Positions 12,301 through 21,030 of a DNA stretch of 64,000 nt are shown here, piece by piece. Location: positions 248,001-312,000 of the forward strand of contig JACKDU010000011.1 of the NCBI GenBank assembly GCA_020633335.1, in the 5' to 3' direction. The first letter of the stretch is position 1. The number at the start of each line of letters is the position of its first letter. A model generated the notes under the pieces. It saw only the letters and a list, made by a program, of their open reading frames with translations, ran no database searches and was not told the DNA's origin. The position numbers and the translations under genes are program-made. This DNA comes from Myxococcales bacterium (GTDB lineage: Bacteria > Myxococcota_A > Polyangia > Nannocystales > Nannocystaceae).

Positions 12301-15035
12301 AGACCGAGCTCGAGCAGGCGCGCTCGCGCGAGCAGGCGGGCTCGGAGCTCGAGCGTCGCCGGGAGCGCGAGGTCGCCGAGGCCCAGGCGACGATCGGCCA
12401 GCTCCGACGCACGGTCGACGACTACGCCGCGACCGCGGCCAACCTGCGCGGCGAGCTCGTGGTGATCCAGGTCGAGGTCGAGCAGCTGCACTCGCTGGTG
12501 CCGACCCTCCAGCAGCAGGTCACCGAGCTCCGCGCCAAGGTGCGCGGGCGCGAGGACGAGGCCGCGCTCCTCCAGCAGCGGCTCGAGGAGGCCGCCAGCG
12601 AGCAGCGTCACCTCCGGCAGCGCCTCCTCGAGCGGCGGCGGGAGATCGACGACATCGCCGGCGAGCGGGCCCGTCTCCTCGCCGAGATCGAGGGCGTCCG
12701 GGCCGAGCTCAAGGCCTGCAAGGACGCGATGAGCCAGCTCCAGATCGCCGAGGGAGGCGCCGGGGGGGAGGGGCTGCGGGCCGAGCTGGCCGCCCAGGCC
12801 CGGGCCTTCGCGGTCGAGCTCGAGCGGATCGAGGCGCGCCGGGAGTCGCTCCTCGAGCAGGCTCGCGGTCGCCAGGCGATGGCCGAGCTCGAGGCGACGG
12901 TCCGGGCGGAGGAGCAGGAGCACCTCCTCTTCCGCCTCGACACCTGCGAGCAGCGGATCTGGGAGATGACGGACGCCTCCGATCGGAGCGCCGCCCGCCT
13001 CGCCGCCGGCCTCGCGCAGTACGCCAAGCAGCGCGAGCAGCTCGAGGATCTGGTCCACGAGCTCGAGGTGACGCGCAACCTCCTCGCCGACGCCGAGGCC
13101 CGGGTCGCCGAGCTCGAGCGCAACCTCGCGGGCGAGCGGGCGCGGCAGGCCCGACAGGGCGGCGGCGAGGGGGAGATCGCCCGCGAGCCCGAGCCCAGGG
13201 AGGTGATCGACGAGGCCGCGCCGCTCCGCGAGGTCGACGTCTCCTCCGAGACGATGGTCGACGAGGTCTTCGCCCAGGCCGAGGCCGAGGCCGAGGAGCG
13301 CCTCCAGCTCGACGAGGAGCTGATGCGCCTCACCGACGCGATCCTCGACGGCGAGAGCGAGCTCCAGCCGATGGGCGTCGCCGCCCGCAGCGACGACGAG
13401 TACGACCGTGAGCTCGAGGAGATCCTCGGGTCCGACGATGACCTCGCGCCGCTCACCTCCCTCGGCCTCGGCTCCGAGGTCGACCGCGAGCTCCTGATGG
13501 ACGTCGAGGAGGCGATGGCCGAGTCGCGGGCGGTCGAGCCCCCGGCGAAGGAGCCCGAGCCCGAGCCCGAGCCGATCGGCGACGACGGCGTCATCATCGA
13601 GATGCTCGACGAGGACGGCGAGTGGCCGGCCGACGAGGTGTGGCCCGACGGCGGGCTCGCCCTCGGCGATGACGAGGTGATCGGCGGCGGCGCGCCGATC
13701 CTCGAGGTCGAGGTCAAGAGCCGCGAGGGCTACATCGACATCGACCTCTTCGACGAGGAGACCGGCGCTGGCGGCGGTGAGATCGGACATGTCGATGAGG
13801 ACATGTCTGAAGAGGCTGGTGGTTCGACGCCGTCGGCGGAGCCGATTGCGGCGGAGCCCGAGGTCATGGCCGAGGCCGCGGTCGAAGAGGCCTCCGCGGA
13901 CGCCGGTGAGGGGCCGACGCCAGCCGCCGAGGAGGCGCCGCCCTCGGAGGCGGTCGAGGCCGCGGCGGAGGCCGCGAAAGCGGCCGATGAGGGCGCGCCC
14001 ACGGCGGCCGCGACGGAGCCCCCGGAGACGGCCGAGGCCCCGGTGGATTCGACGCCCGATGCGGGCGCGCCGGTCTCGACCGGCGACATCGCCCTCGCCG
14101 CGGCGGCCCTCCGCGAGCTCTCCGGGCCGCGTCTCGGCGGGAGCGCGGACCACAGCGACGAGGTGCTCGGCGACGTCGACATGCTCGGTCTCTTCGACGA
14201 CGCGCTCGACGACGCGACCGCGCCCGCGGCGGCTCCCGCGGCCGCGCCGACGCCCAGGCCCCCCGAGCCCGCGGCCGCGCCGACGCCCACCCCCGAGGAG
14301 GCGGAGCCGGGCCCTGGCGCCAGCACGCCGCTCGGCGTGATCGACGACGAAGACGAGGACGCCGGCAGCGAGCCAGCAGCGGCGGCGAGCCAGAGCACGC
14401 CGCTCGGGGTGATCGACGACGAGGACGAGGACGAGGGCGGGGACGAGGGCGAGGTCGCGGCGGCGGCGAGCCAGAGCACGCCACTCGGGGTGATCGACGA
14501 CGACGAGGAAGCGGGCGAGGGCGAGGTCGAGGGCGAGGTCGCGGCGGCGGCGAGCCAGAGCACGCCGCTCGGGGTGATCGACGACGATGAAGACGATCTC
14601 GCCACCACGCCGGCGGCGAGTCAGAGCATGCCGCTCGGGGTGATCGACGATGAGGCGACGAGCGAGGGCAGAGCGCCCGAGACGCTCGACGCGGACGCCA
14701 GCCAGAGCACGCCGCTCGGGGTGATCGACGACGACGAAGACGCGAACGCGGACGCCGCTCTCGAGACCACGCCGTCGGCCAGTCAGAGCGCGCCGCTCGG
14801 GGTGATCGACGACGACGAGGCGCCGGTCGAGCTCGCCCCCTCGGAGCCGACGCCGCCCGCCAGCGGCGAGGCGCCGGCCGAGGAGACGATCGACATCGTC
14901 ATCGACGACGAGGTCGAGGAGATCGACGAGCTCGAGATCGACGTGGACGTGGACGTCGACCTCGAGCCGGAAGAGCCGGATGAGCCGCGCGCCGACGAGG
15001 CCCCGGTCGGCGTCCCCCTCGACGACGACGACTAG
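9371..15035 (+). CDS. Giant coiled-coil protein with degenerate methyltransferase head and PLGVIDD-repeat tail (one frame break)
   Basis: Two overlapping open frames, 9371-11755 and 11208-15035, are clearly one gene. The heptad-like AAAERE array of the first frame stops at about nt 11372 and resumes in the next frame (ATEREAAASERE). Dropping the single C at 11372 gives a continuous protein of 1,887 residues. Order: residues about 25-170 form a Rossmann/methyltransferase-like domain whose SAM-binding glycine motif is lost (LIVGEADPEG); about 210-1290 is an extremely long Ala/Glu/Arg coiled coil; from about 1290 the chain is acidic and disordered with Pro/Ala-rich stretches. The distal part carries seven copies of STPLGVIDD-type peptides. 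There is no signal peptide. It looks like a cytoplasmic filament or scaffold, in the manner of AglZ-like proteins with a dead enzyme head. The frame break may be an assembly error in the repeat; a programmed shift is not excluded. Confidence 0.8.
10071..10090. repeat. Copy of the ACCTGTCC-N4-GGACAGGT palindrome (degenerate)
   Basis: Arms TGTCT/AGACA, within codons for LSERQG. The codons TCT GAA AGA CAA GGT TCT ATT contrast with the G/C-ending codons around them. Confidence 0.5.
10650..10669. repeat. Copy of the ACCTGTCC-N4-GGACAGGT palindrome
   Basis: ACCTGTCC GAAC AGGCAGGT, coding for DLSEQAG with A/T-ending codons GAA, GCA, GGT and GAT. Confidence 0.65.
11741..11765. repeat. Copy of the dispersed palindrome, merged with a perfect 16-bp palindrome
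   Basis: TTCAGACATGTCTGAA (11741-11756) is its own reverse complement. The 8-4-8 element ACATGTCT GAAT TAACAGGC overlaps it. The stretch codes for DMSELTG with rare codons TCT GAA TTA ACA. Confidence 0.65.
13801..13820. repeat. Copy of the dispersed palindrome
   Basis: ACATGTCT GAAG AGGCTGGT, coding for MSEEAGG. A second half-site GGACATGTC lies just upstream at 13785-13793. Confidence 0.55.
14319..14819 (+). repeat. Seven in-gene repeats encoding STPLGVIDD peptides
   Basis: Copies begin near 14319, 14389, 14467, 14552, 14616, 14698 and 14779. Each encodes (A)SQSxPLGVIDD followed by an acidic run. The spacers differ in length (8-20 residues) and sequence while PLGVIDD is invariant, which suggests selection on the peptide rather than recent DNA duplication alone. 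Confidence 0.9.
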
Positions 15036-15111
15036 CGCCCCGGTCGTCGCCGGCGGAGGCCCCGATGCAGCAGAGCGGCGACCGCGCGCCCACAGACGCG
15101 CTTCCTGGCAC

Positions 15112-15140
15112 TTGACGAACGGTGTGGAAGCTTCTAGCCT
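15112..15140 (+). promoter_or_regulatory. Promoter of tRNA-Leu(CAG)
   Basis: TTGACG, a 17-nt spacer and TAGCCT, 12 nt before the first tRNA base. This is a good match to the housekeeping consensus. Confidence 0.7.
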
Positions 15141-15152
15141 CCGTTGCCCGTC

Positions 15153-15235
15153 GCGAGGGTGGCGGAATTGGTAGACGCGCACGGTTCAGGTCCGTGTGTC
15201 CTCCGGATGTGAGGGTTCGAGTCCCTCTCCTCGCA
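15153..15235 (+). tRNA. tRNA-Leu, anticodon CAG
   Basis: 83 nt, class II tRNA with a long variable arm. Acceptor GCGAGGG pairs with TCCTCGC (one G-U). The D arm contains GGCGGAATTGGTAGACGC, the anticodon loop is TTCAGGT (anticodon CAG, reads CUG), and the T arm contains GGTTCGAGTCC. CCA is not encoded. The codon CUG/CUC family is heavily used in these genes. Confidence 0.97.
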
Positions 15236-15243
15236 ATCGTCGA

Positions 15244-15283
15244 GACGAAGAGCGCCCCCAACCGGAGGCGCTCTTCGTCTTTT
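15244..15283 (+). terminator. Intrinsic terminator of tRNA-Leu(CAG)
   Basis: A perfect 13-bp stem (GACGAAGAGCGCC with its complement), a 10-nt loop and a TTTT tail begin 8 nt after the tRNA. Confidence 0.9.
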
Positions 15284-15439
15284 CGGGGTCCGGCTCGGCG
15301 CGTCACGCAGGACGAACCCGCGAGGCCCGCGGCGAGCGTGGCTCGCCTCACCTCGCCGGCCGGCGGGGGAGATCAGCGCGAGAGATCGCCGAGCGCTACG
15401 ACCGCGCCGCGTCGATCCCTCGCGCGCCGCCAGCACTCG

Positions 15440-15652
15440 CTAGAGGACGGTGATCCGCTCGACCTTGATGCTCGGCCCGCTCATGTGGATCCCGAAGCCG
15501 CCGCTCTCGACCTTGCCCTCGACGGAGACCCGATCGCCCGCCCGCGCCTTGCCGGCGTCGCTGAGGCGGTAGACGTCGCCACCCGAGGTGACGAGCTCGA
15601 AGAAGCCGCCCTCGAGGTCGTTGCGGCGGATGGTACCCGTGAACTTGGCCAT
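15440..15652 (-). CDS. Small DUF5818-type OB-fold-like protein
   Basis: 70 residues. The pattern TGTIRRNDLEGGFFEL and then the GGDVYRL block resembles the DUF5818 family: short, beta-rich proteins of unknown function. There is no signal peptide or cysteine, so it should be a small cytoplasmic beta-barrel. It is divergent from thiD, whose start lies 67 nt away, so the two genes share a promoter region. I cannot assign a function. The gene has normal codon use and a clean ATG, so it is likely real despite its size. Confidence 0.75.
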   Translation of the reverse strand: MAKFTGTIRRNDLEGGFFELVTSGGDVYRLSDAGKARAGDRVSVEGKVESGGFGIHMSGPSIKVERITVL

Positions 15653-15719
15653 GGCCGGAGTGTAGTCGACTGGCCGGGACGCGCTAGCGCCTCGTCGGGG
15701 CCCCTGCTAGCGTCCCCGC

Positions 15720-16502
15720 GTGGCCAGCGGGGGCGATCGCGGTCGAGGCGCGCTCTGGATCCTCGCAGGCCTCGATCCGAGCGGCGGCGCCGGGATCCTC
15801 CGCGATCTCTGGACCCTCCGGGCCCTCGCCCCGGGGATCACCCCGGGGCCGGTGATCAGCGCCTTCACCTGGCAGGGCCGGGGGGCGCCGGCGCGGGCCG
15901 AGGCCCGGCCGCTCGCGGCGATCGCTCGGGATCTCGCCGATCTCCCGCCGGCGCGGGCGGTGAAGGTCGGGCTCGCGCCCGCCTCGCTGATCGAGGCCGG
16001 CCTCGTCGAGCGCCTCCGGGAGGCCGCCCAGGGCGCGCCGATCGTCGTCGATCCGGTCCTCCTGGCGAGCGACGGCGGCGATCTCGGCGCGAGGCCCGAG
16101 CAGCTCCGGCGCCTGGCCGCGGCCGCGACCCTGGTCACCCCAAATCTCGCCGAGGCGGTCGCCCTCGCGGGGGTCGAGGGCGCGCCGGGGGCGCTCGCGG
16201 CCCGGATCGGCGGGTCGCTGGGGGGCGTCGCCTGCCTGGTCAAGGGCGGTCACGGCGGGGATCCTCGCCGGGTCTGCGACCACCTCTGGGTCGCCGGCGA
16301 GCTCCACGAATTCGCGCGAGCGCGCGGCGGCGGCGGCGATCCCCGCGGGACCGGCTGCGCCCTGGCGACGGCGATCGCCGCCGGCCTCGCGGGCGGCGCG
16401 GCGATCCCCGCGGCGGTCGCGGCCGCGATCGCCTGGCTCGACGAGGCCCGCACGCGGGCGCGACCCGGCCGCGACGGTCGCCTCCACCTGCCGATCGATT
16501 GA
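15720..16502 (+). CDS. thiD: Hydroxymethylpyrimidine/phosphomethylpyrimidine kinase
   Basis: 260 residues, near the usual length of ThiD (about 265). It phosphorylates HMP and HMP-P in thiamine diphosphate synthesis. Seen: GLDPSGGAGI near the N-terminus (substrate-binding loop of the ribokinase-like fold), DPVLLASDG, VTPNLAEA, LVKGGHGGD, and the anion-hole/catalytic motif GTGCALATAIAAG in the C-terminal third. The start is a GTG at 15720; no better start lies upstream. No other thiamine gene is adjacent. It converges on the LRR lipoprotein gene with only 13 nt between stop codons. Confidence 0.9.
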   Translation: MASGGDRGRGALWILAGLDPSGGAGILRDLWTLRALAPGITPGPVISAFTWQGRGAPARAEARPLAAIARDLADLPPARAVKVGLAPASLIEAGLVERLREAAQGAPIVVDPVLLASDGGDLGARPEQLRRLAAAATLVTPNLAEAVALAGVEGAPGALAARIGGSLGGVACLVKGGHGGDPRRVCDHLWVAGELHEFARARGGGGDPRGTGCALATAIAAGLAGGAAIPAAVAAAIAWLDEARTRARPGRDGRLHLPID

Positions 16503-16515
16503 AGGCCAGCGCGCC

Positions 16516-18114
16516 CTACGACCCCGCCGCCCGGGTCCCCTCGATGTTGACGCTCATCAGCTTCGGCATCCCGCGGAGGCGCGCGACGCCCTCGCCGCTG
16601 ACCACCGTCCCCGCGAGGTTGAGGCGCTCGAGGTTCTCGAGGCCGGCGATCGTCTCGAGCGCCCGGTCGGTGATCAGGGTCGCGTCGAGGCGGAGCTCGC
16701 GGAGCGCCCCCAGGCCGGCGAGGTGGACGATCCCCGCGTCGACCACGTCGGTGTGGTCGAGCTCGAGGACCTCGAGGCGGGCGAGCCCCGCGAGGTTGGC
16801 GAGGCCGCGGTTGGTGACCCGGGTGTGGTGGAGGATGAGGCGACGCAGGCCCCGCATCTCGGCGAGCGCGCTGAGGCCAGCGTCCGAGATCGCGGTCCCG
16901 CCGAGGTCGAGCTCCTCGAGCGCGCTCAGCTTGGCGAGCTCGCCGGCGATCCGATCGTCGATGAGCGGGCAGCGGAGGGTGAGGCGGCGGAGCTCGACCA
17001 GCGCGCCGAGGCCGTGGAGGCCGGGGTCGGCGAGCTCGTCGCTGACCAGCTCGAGCTCGCGGAGCCCGGCGATCCCGGCGAGCGCCGCGACCCCGGCCTT
17101 GCCGATGTCGCGGCCGTGGATCGAGAGCGCCCGCAGCCCCGCGAGCTCGCCGAGGCCGTCGATCGTCGCGCCGCTGATCCGCGAGGCGAGGAGGACGATC
17201 TCCTCGAGGGTGGCGACGTGCCGGAGCGAGCGGAGGCCGGCGTCGCCGAGCCCCGGGCAGGCGCAGGTGAAGCGCTTTAGCGGCAGCTCCCGGAGGAAGA
17301 GCGGGGTCGTGTCGTTGAAGGCCGCGCCCCGGAGGTCGAGGCGCGCGAGCTGGCTGAGCCCCTTGATCTGGTTGAGCGAGAAGTTGCCGGCCGAGGTGTC
17401 CCGGAGGGTGAGCTCGCGGAGGCGGCTGGCCTTGGCGATCTGCAGCATCGCCTTGTGCCCCGCCCAGGCGCCGTGGAGCTCGACGCTGCGGAGGCTGGGG
17501 ATCGCGCCGACGAGGGCGGCGAGCGGCGAGTCGGGGGCGAGCTCGCGGAGCGCCAGGCGCTCGATCGCCAGGCCCCGGAGCGCCGCCTGCGACTCGCTGC
17601 TCGGGCTCACCCGGGTGAGGGCGAGCGCCCGGAGGCGGGGGAGGGCGAGGAGGCGCCCCATCGTCACCCCGTCGAGGCTGAGGTCGACGAGCTCGAGCTC
17701 CTCGAGGCCGGCGAGGGCGTCGAGGCCGGCGTGGACCGCCGCCTGGCAGCCGGAGATCCGGAGGCGGCGGAGGGCGGGGAGGCGGCCGGCGAGCGCCCGG
17801 AGGTCGAGGCCCTCGCAGGGATCGCCCTCGTCCTCGCCGATCAGCGCGAGGTCGGCGCGGTCGACCTCCGAGAGCGCGAGGTCGAGGTCGCGGAGGGTGG
17901 CGAGGTCCTCGAAGGCCTCGAGGTCGGCCGGTCGGTGGATCCGCAGGGCCTCGCCCGCGAGGCGGGGCGGGGGGGCGACCTCCGGGGGCGCCTCGGGGGT
18001 CTCCGGGCGGGCCGCCGCCGCGATCTCGGCGGGCGACGCCCGGGGCTCCTCGCCACAGGCGGCGACGAGGAGGGCGGCCGCGAGGGCGCGGGCGGAGGCG
18101 GGGAGGCTCTGCAT
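16516..18114 (-). CDS. Leucine-rich-repeat lipoprotein
   Basis: 532 residues from the ATG at 18114, chosen because it begins a lipoprotein signal (LAAALLVAACGEE, lipobox Cys about residue 20); a further in-frame ATG lies 14 codons upstream. After a Pro/Ala-rich linker, the rest is a run of more than a dozen leucine-rich repeats of the cysteine-containing/F-box-like type (GLxxLAxLxxLxxLxLxxTxISDxGL). Such curved LRR solenoids bind proteins. The lipobox places it on the outer surface of a membrane. It starts 51 nt after the tatD stop, so the two may be cotranscribed. The specific partner is unknown. Confidence 0.85.
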   Translation of the reverse strand: MQSLPASARALAAALLVAACGEEPRASPAEIAAAARPETPEAPPEVAPPPRLAGEALRIHRPADLEAFEDLATLRDLDLALSEVDRADLALIGEDEGDPCEGLDLRALAGRLPALRRLRISGCQAAVHAGLDALAGLEELELVDLSLDGVTMGRLLALPRLRALALTRVSPSSESQAALRGLAIERLALRELAPDSPLAALVGAIPSLRSVELHGAWAGHKAMLQIAKASRLRELTLRDTSAGNFSLNQIKGLSQLARLDLRGAAFNDTTPLFLRELPLKRFTCACPGLGDAGLRSLRHVATLEEIVLLASRISGATIDGLGELAGLRALSIHGRDIGKAGVAALAGIAGLRELELVSDELADPGLHGLGALVELRRLTLRCPLIDDRIAGELAKLSALEELDLGGTAISDAGLSALAEMRGLRRLILHHTRVTNRGLANLAGLARLEVLELDHTDVVDAGIVHLAGLGALRELRLDATLITDRALETIAGLENLERLNLAGTVVSGEGVARLRGMPKLMSVNIEGTRAAGS

Positions 18115-18165
18115 GCCTGGGGGTCCTACCCTCGCCTCGCTCTGCGTCGGCTGCAAGGCCCGGAA

Positions 18166-18999
18166 TCAGGGCAATTGCACGCCCAGGACCCGGCAGGCGT
18201 TCGCCGTGGTCACCTCGGCGATCGCCTCGACCGGGCAGCCCCGGACCTCGGCGAGGGCGGCGACCACGTCCACAAGGAAGGCGGGCTCATTGCGCTCGGG
18301 TCGGCGGGCGAAGGGGGTCTGGTCGGGGCTGTCGGTCTCGACCAGGAGGCGCGCCTCGGGGACCGCGGCGGCGGCGGCCCGCGGCCGCCGGGCGCCCGGG
18401 ATCGTCAGGGCGCCCGCGAAGGAGATGTAGTGGCCGGCGCGGCAGAGCGCGTCCGCGACCTCCGGGCTCCCGGAGAAGGAGTGGAGGATCGACGGCGGAG
18501 TCGGGGCGGCGAGGAGGCGCTCCAGGAGGGCGGCGTGGGCCCGGACGCAGTGGAGGAGGAGGGGGAGGCCGGTCCGGCGGGCGACCTCGAGGTGGGCGTC
18601 GAGGACCGCCAGTTGGCGGGCGCGGGCGGCCTCGCGCGCGGGCCCGGGGGGCGGCAGGTCGCGCCCGAAGTCGAGCCCGCACTCGCCGATCGCCACCAGG
18701 CCTGCCACCCCGTCAATCGCCACGGAGAGCCGCTGGGCGAGGTCCTGGTCGATTTTTGCGGGAAGATCGCCGACGACCTGAGGATGGACGCCGAGAGCAG
18801 TGTGAAAGCACACGTCGGGCACATTCGCGCGGAGCGCGTTCGCCGCGCCGAGCAGCGCGCTCCAGGTGCCCGGTTCGATACCGGGGATAAGGATCGCGGC
18901 GATTCCCGCGCTTCTCGCCCGAAACCCGGCGGAGCGTTGTTCCGCGGGCGTTCCGAAGCGAGGTAAGTCAATGTGCGCATGGGTGTCGAAAAGTCGCAT
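18166..18999 (-). CDS. tatD: TatD-family metal-dependent hydrolase (DNase-like)
   Basis: 277 residues, normal for the family (about 260). TIM-barrel amidohydrolase-like nuclease. Seen: N-terminal metal site DTHAHIDLPRF, ALGVHPQ, IGECGLDFGRD (metal-binding Glu), LLLHCVRAH, ILHSFSG, and the C-terminal ETDSPDQTPF with the conserved Asp. TatD proteins are 3'-5' exonucleases acting in DNA repair or turnover. The gene is divergent from the small gene at 19102 and possibly leads an operon with the LRR lipoprotein downstream. Confidence 0.92.
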   Translation of the reverse strand: MRLFDTHAHIDLPRFGTPAEQRSAGFRARSAGIAAILIPGIEPGTWSALLGAANALRANVPDVCFHTALGVHPQVVGDLPAKIDQDLAQRLSVAIDGVAGLVAIGECGLDFGRDLPPPGPAREAARARQLAVLDAHLEVARRTGLPLLLHCVRAHAALLERLLAAPTPPSILHSFSGSPEVADALCRAGHYISFAGALTIPGARRPRAAAAAVPEARLLVETDSPDQTPFARRPERNEPAFLVDVVAALAEVRGCPVEAIAEVTTANACRVLGVQLP

Positions 19000-19020
19000 G
19001 CAACCGGCCGGCTCGCGTCA

Positions 19021-19049
19021 TTGACGCAGTTGGAGCCTTTTTGTACAAC
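19021..19049 (+). promoter_or_regulatory. Sigma-70-type promoter
   Basis: TTGACG, 17 nt and TACAAC, followed by a leader of about 45 nt to the ATG at 19102. It likely drives the small gene and the FAD oxidase gene together. Confidence 0.65.
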
Positions 19050-19101
19050 CTCCCCGCGCCGGGCCGCTCGGGCGGGTCAAAACCGGCGTGCAGGGACACC
19101 C

Positions 19102-19506
19102 ATGACCACAATCTCCAGAATTGAGCGCGTCCTCCGTCACGACGGGATCGTGGCGGTCCTCGACATGACTGCGGAGCAGGCGCAGGCCGGTGAGAGCTCG
19201 TGGGTCGGCGAGGATCGGTGGAAGCCGATCGTGCTCGAGGCCGTCCGGCTGCGCCAGATCGCCAACGAGTCGTCGGTCCGGGTGCTCGTCGGCGAGCACG
19301 CCGTCCTCGTCTCCGGCGATGAGCGCCACGTCGTCGGCGTGGTCTTCATCAAGGGCCACCCGGTCGTGAAGTCGGTGGTGCGGATGGTCCGCCAGCTCCT
19401 CCGCGCCTCCGCGCCGAGCGGCGCCGGCCACCAGGCCAGCCAGGCGGCGCCGGCCCCCGCGGCCGCGGCCCCCGCGAGCGCGGCCTCGATCTCGTCGTCG
19501 TCGTAG
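19102..19506 (+). CDS. Conserved-looking small protein, function unknown
   Basis: 134 residues from the ATG at 19102, which follows the promoter at 19021-19049; an in-frame upstream ATG would overlap that promoter. An ordered alpha/beta core of about 100 residues (DGIVAVLDMTAEQ, VVGVVFIKGHPVVKSVVRMVRQLL) is followed by a disordered Ala/Pro/Ser tail ending in a run of serines. The alternation of strands and a final helix recalls Roadblock/LC7-like folds, but this is a weak impression. The stop is 7 nt before the next start, so it is cotranscribed with the FAD-linked oxidase. Confidence 0.7.
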   Translation: MTTISRIERVLRHDGIVAVLDMTAEQAQAGESSWVGEDRWKPIVLEAVRLRQIANESSVRVLVGEHAVLVSGDERHVVGVVFIKGHPVVKSVVRMVRQLLRASAPSGAGHQASQAAPAPAAAAPASAASISSSS

Positions 19507-19513
19507 GCGGCGG

Positions 19514-20947
19514 ATGACACCCCAGGTCGCCGAGGCTCGCCAGCGCCTGCAGCAGGCGCTCGGCGCCGGAGGGCTCCTCGAGGCGCCCGAGGACCTCGCC
19601 TACTACGGCAGCGACCGCTGCCGCGGCGGGTGGCCGGTAGCGCCCTCATTGGTGGTCCTCCCGCGCTCGATCGCCGAGGTCCAGGCGGTCGTCCGGATCT
19701 GCGCGGCCCTCGGCCTGCCGATCGTGCCCTCGGGCGGACGCACCGGCCTCGCCGGGGCGGCGACCGCGACCTCGGGCGAGGTCATCCTCTCGCTCGAGCG
19801 CTTGGCCCGGGTTATCGCCGTGGATTCAGCCGCGGCCACCCTCCGCTGCGAGGCCGGCGTCACCCTCCAGGGGGTCCAGGAGGCGGCGGCCGACGCCGGC
19901 CTGATGTACCCGGTCGACTACGCCTCGAAGGGGAGCGCCCAGATCGGCGGGAGCCTGGCGACCAACGCCGGCGGCGTGAAGGTGATCCGCTACGGCCTCA
20001 CCCGCGACTGGGTCCTCGGCATGAAGGTGGTGGTCGCCTCCGGCGAGCTCCTCGACCTCGGCGGCGCCCTCGTCAAGAACAACACCGGCTACGACCTCCG
20101 CCAGCTCTTCATCGGCGCCGAGGGGACCCTCGGGGTGATCGTCGAGGTCACGCTCCGCCTCTGCGCGCCGCCGGCCGACACCCTCGTCGCCTTCGTCGCC
20201 CTCCCGGACGACCCGGCGATCCTCGCGCTCTTCGCCCGCCTCCGCCGCTCGCGGCTCACCCTCTCGGCCTTCGAGTGCCTCGATCACGGCTGCGTCGACC
20301 GCGTCCGTGAGCACCGCGGCGCCGCCGATCCGCCCTTCCCCGAGGCCCACCCGCGCTACGTCCTGGTCGAGGTCGAGACCCCGCTCGCCGACGAGGCGAC
20401 CGTCGAGGCGACCCGCGATCGCCTGATGGACGTCCTCGCCGACGCCCAGGAGGCCGGCGAGATCGACGACGCCGTCCTCGCGGGCACCCCGGCCCAGGGC
20501 CGCGCCCTCTGGGCCCTCCGCGAGGACATCAGCGAGTCGCTGCACCGCTACACCCCCTTCAAGGCCGACGTCGCCCTCCCGGTCGCCGAGGTCGCCGCCT
20601 TCCTCGGCGCCTTCCGCCCGCTGGTCGCCGCCCGCCTCCCCGGGATCCCGGCGCTGGTCTTCGGCCACGTCGGCGACGGCAACCTCCACCTCAACCTCCT
20701 GCGGCCGCCCGAGCTCGCGCTCGCGGACTTCCTCGCGCGCTGCCACGGCTTCGAGGACGAGCTCTTCGCCCTGGTCCGCGACCGCCGGGGATCGATCTCG
20801 GCCGAGCACGGGATCGGCCTCCTCAAGCGCGACCACCTCCACTACAGCCGGAGCGCCGAGGAGATCGCGATCATGCGGGGGATCAAGGCGGTGATCGATC
20901 CCGCCGGGATCTTCAACCCCGGGAAGATCTTCCCGCCCGCCGAGTAG
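19514..20947 (+). CDS. FAD-linked oxidase, GlcD / D-2-hydroxyacid dehydrogenase family
   Basis: 477 residues, typical for the GlcD/DLD/D2HGDH group. It oxidises D-2-hydroxy acids such as glycolate, D-lactate or D-2-hydroxyglutarate to the 2-oxo acid using FAD. Seen: the FAD_binding_4 region PIVPSGGRTGLAGAA, the SLATNAGGVKVIRYG loop, NNTGYDLRQLFIGAEGTLG, and in the C-terminal domain the metal/substrate motifs FGHVGDGNLHLN and SAEHGIGLLK. There are no GlcE/GlcF neighbours and no iron-sulfur domain, so a stand-alone D-lactate or D-2-hydroxyglutarate dehydrogenase fits better than glycolate oxidase. The exact substrate cannot be told from sequence. Confidence 0.9.
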   Translation: MTPQVAEARQRLQQALGAGGLLEAPEDLAYYGSDRCRGGWPVAPSLVVLPRSIAEVQAVVRICAALGLPIVPSGGRTGLAGAATATSGEVILSLERLARVIAVDSAAATLRCEAGVTLQGVQEAAADAGLMYPVDYASKGSAQIGGSLATNAGGVKVIRYGLTRDWVLGMKVVVASGELLDLGGALVKNNTGYDLRQLFIGAEGTLGVIVEVTLRLCAPPADTLVAFVALPDDPAILALFARLRRSRLTLSAFECLDHGCVDRVREHRGAADPPFPEAHPRYVLVEVETPLADEATVEATRDRLMDVLADAQEAGEIDDAVLAGTPAQGRALWALREDISESLHRYTPFKADVALPVAEVAAFLGAFRPLVAARLPGIPALVFGHVGDGNLHLNLLRPPELALADFLARCHGFEDELFALVRDRRGSISAEHGIGLLKRDHLHYSRSAEEIAIMRGIKAVIDPAGIFNPGKIFPPAE

Positions 20948-21002
20948 CGGTCGTGGCGGTCGTGGGCTGATGTGGGTGCGGCTCGGCGTCCACGTCTGAG
21001 GG

Positions 21003-21022
21003 CCATGTCCGATCGGACAGGG
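21003..21022. repeat. Copy of the dispersed palindrome between convergent genes
   Basis: CCATGTCC GATC GGACAGGG, arms matching at 7 of 8 positions, 8 nt from the stop codon of the metallophosphoesterase gene. Confidence 0.75.
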
Positions 21023-21030
21023 TCTCCAGC

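Noticed and set aside
14319..14819. Regular repeats that might be taken for a CRISPR array
   Set aside because: They are in-frame, code for PLGVIDD peptides, have variable acidic coding spacers, and there are no cas genes.
11802..15182. A 1,126-residue reverse-strand open frame over the coiled-coil gene
   Set aside because: It is the antisense shadow of the acidic and coiled-coil coding sequence, with no domain or plausible start.
15122..18430. A long forward open frame spanning tRNA-Leu, thiD and the LRR gene
   Set aside because: It crosses a tRNA and terminator and is Arg/Ser-rich nonsense; the thiD, LRR and DUF5818 frames have clear motifs.
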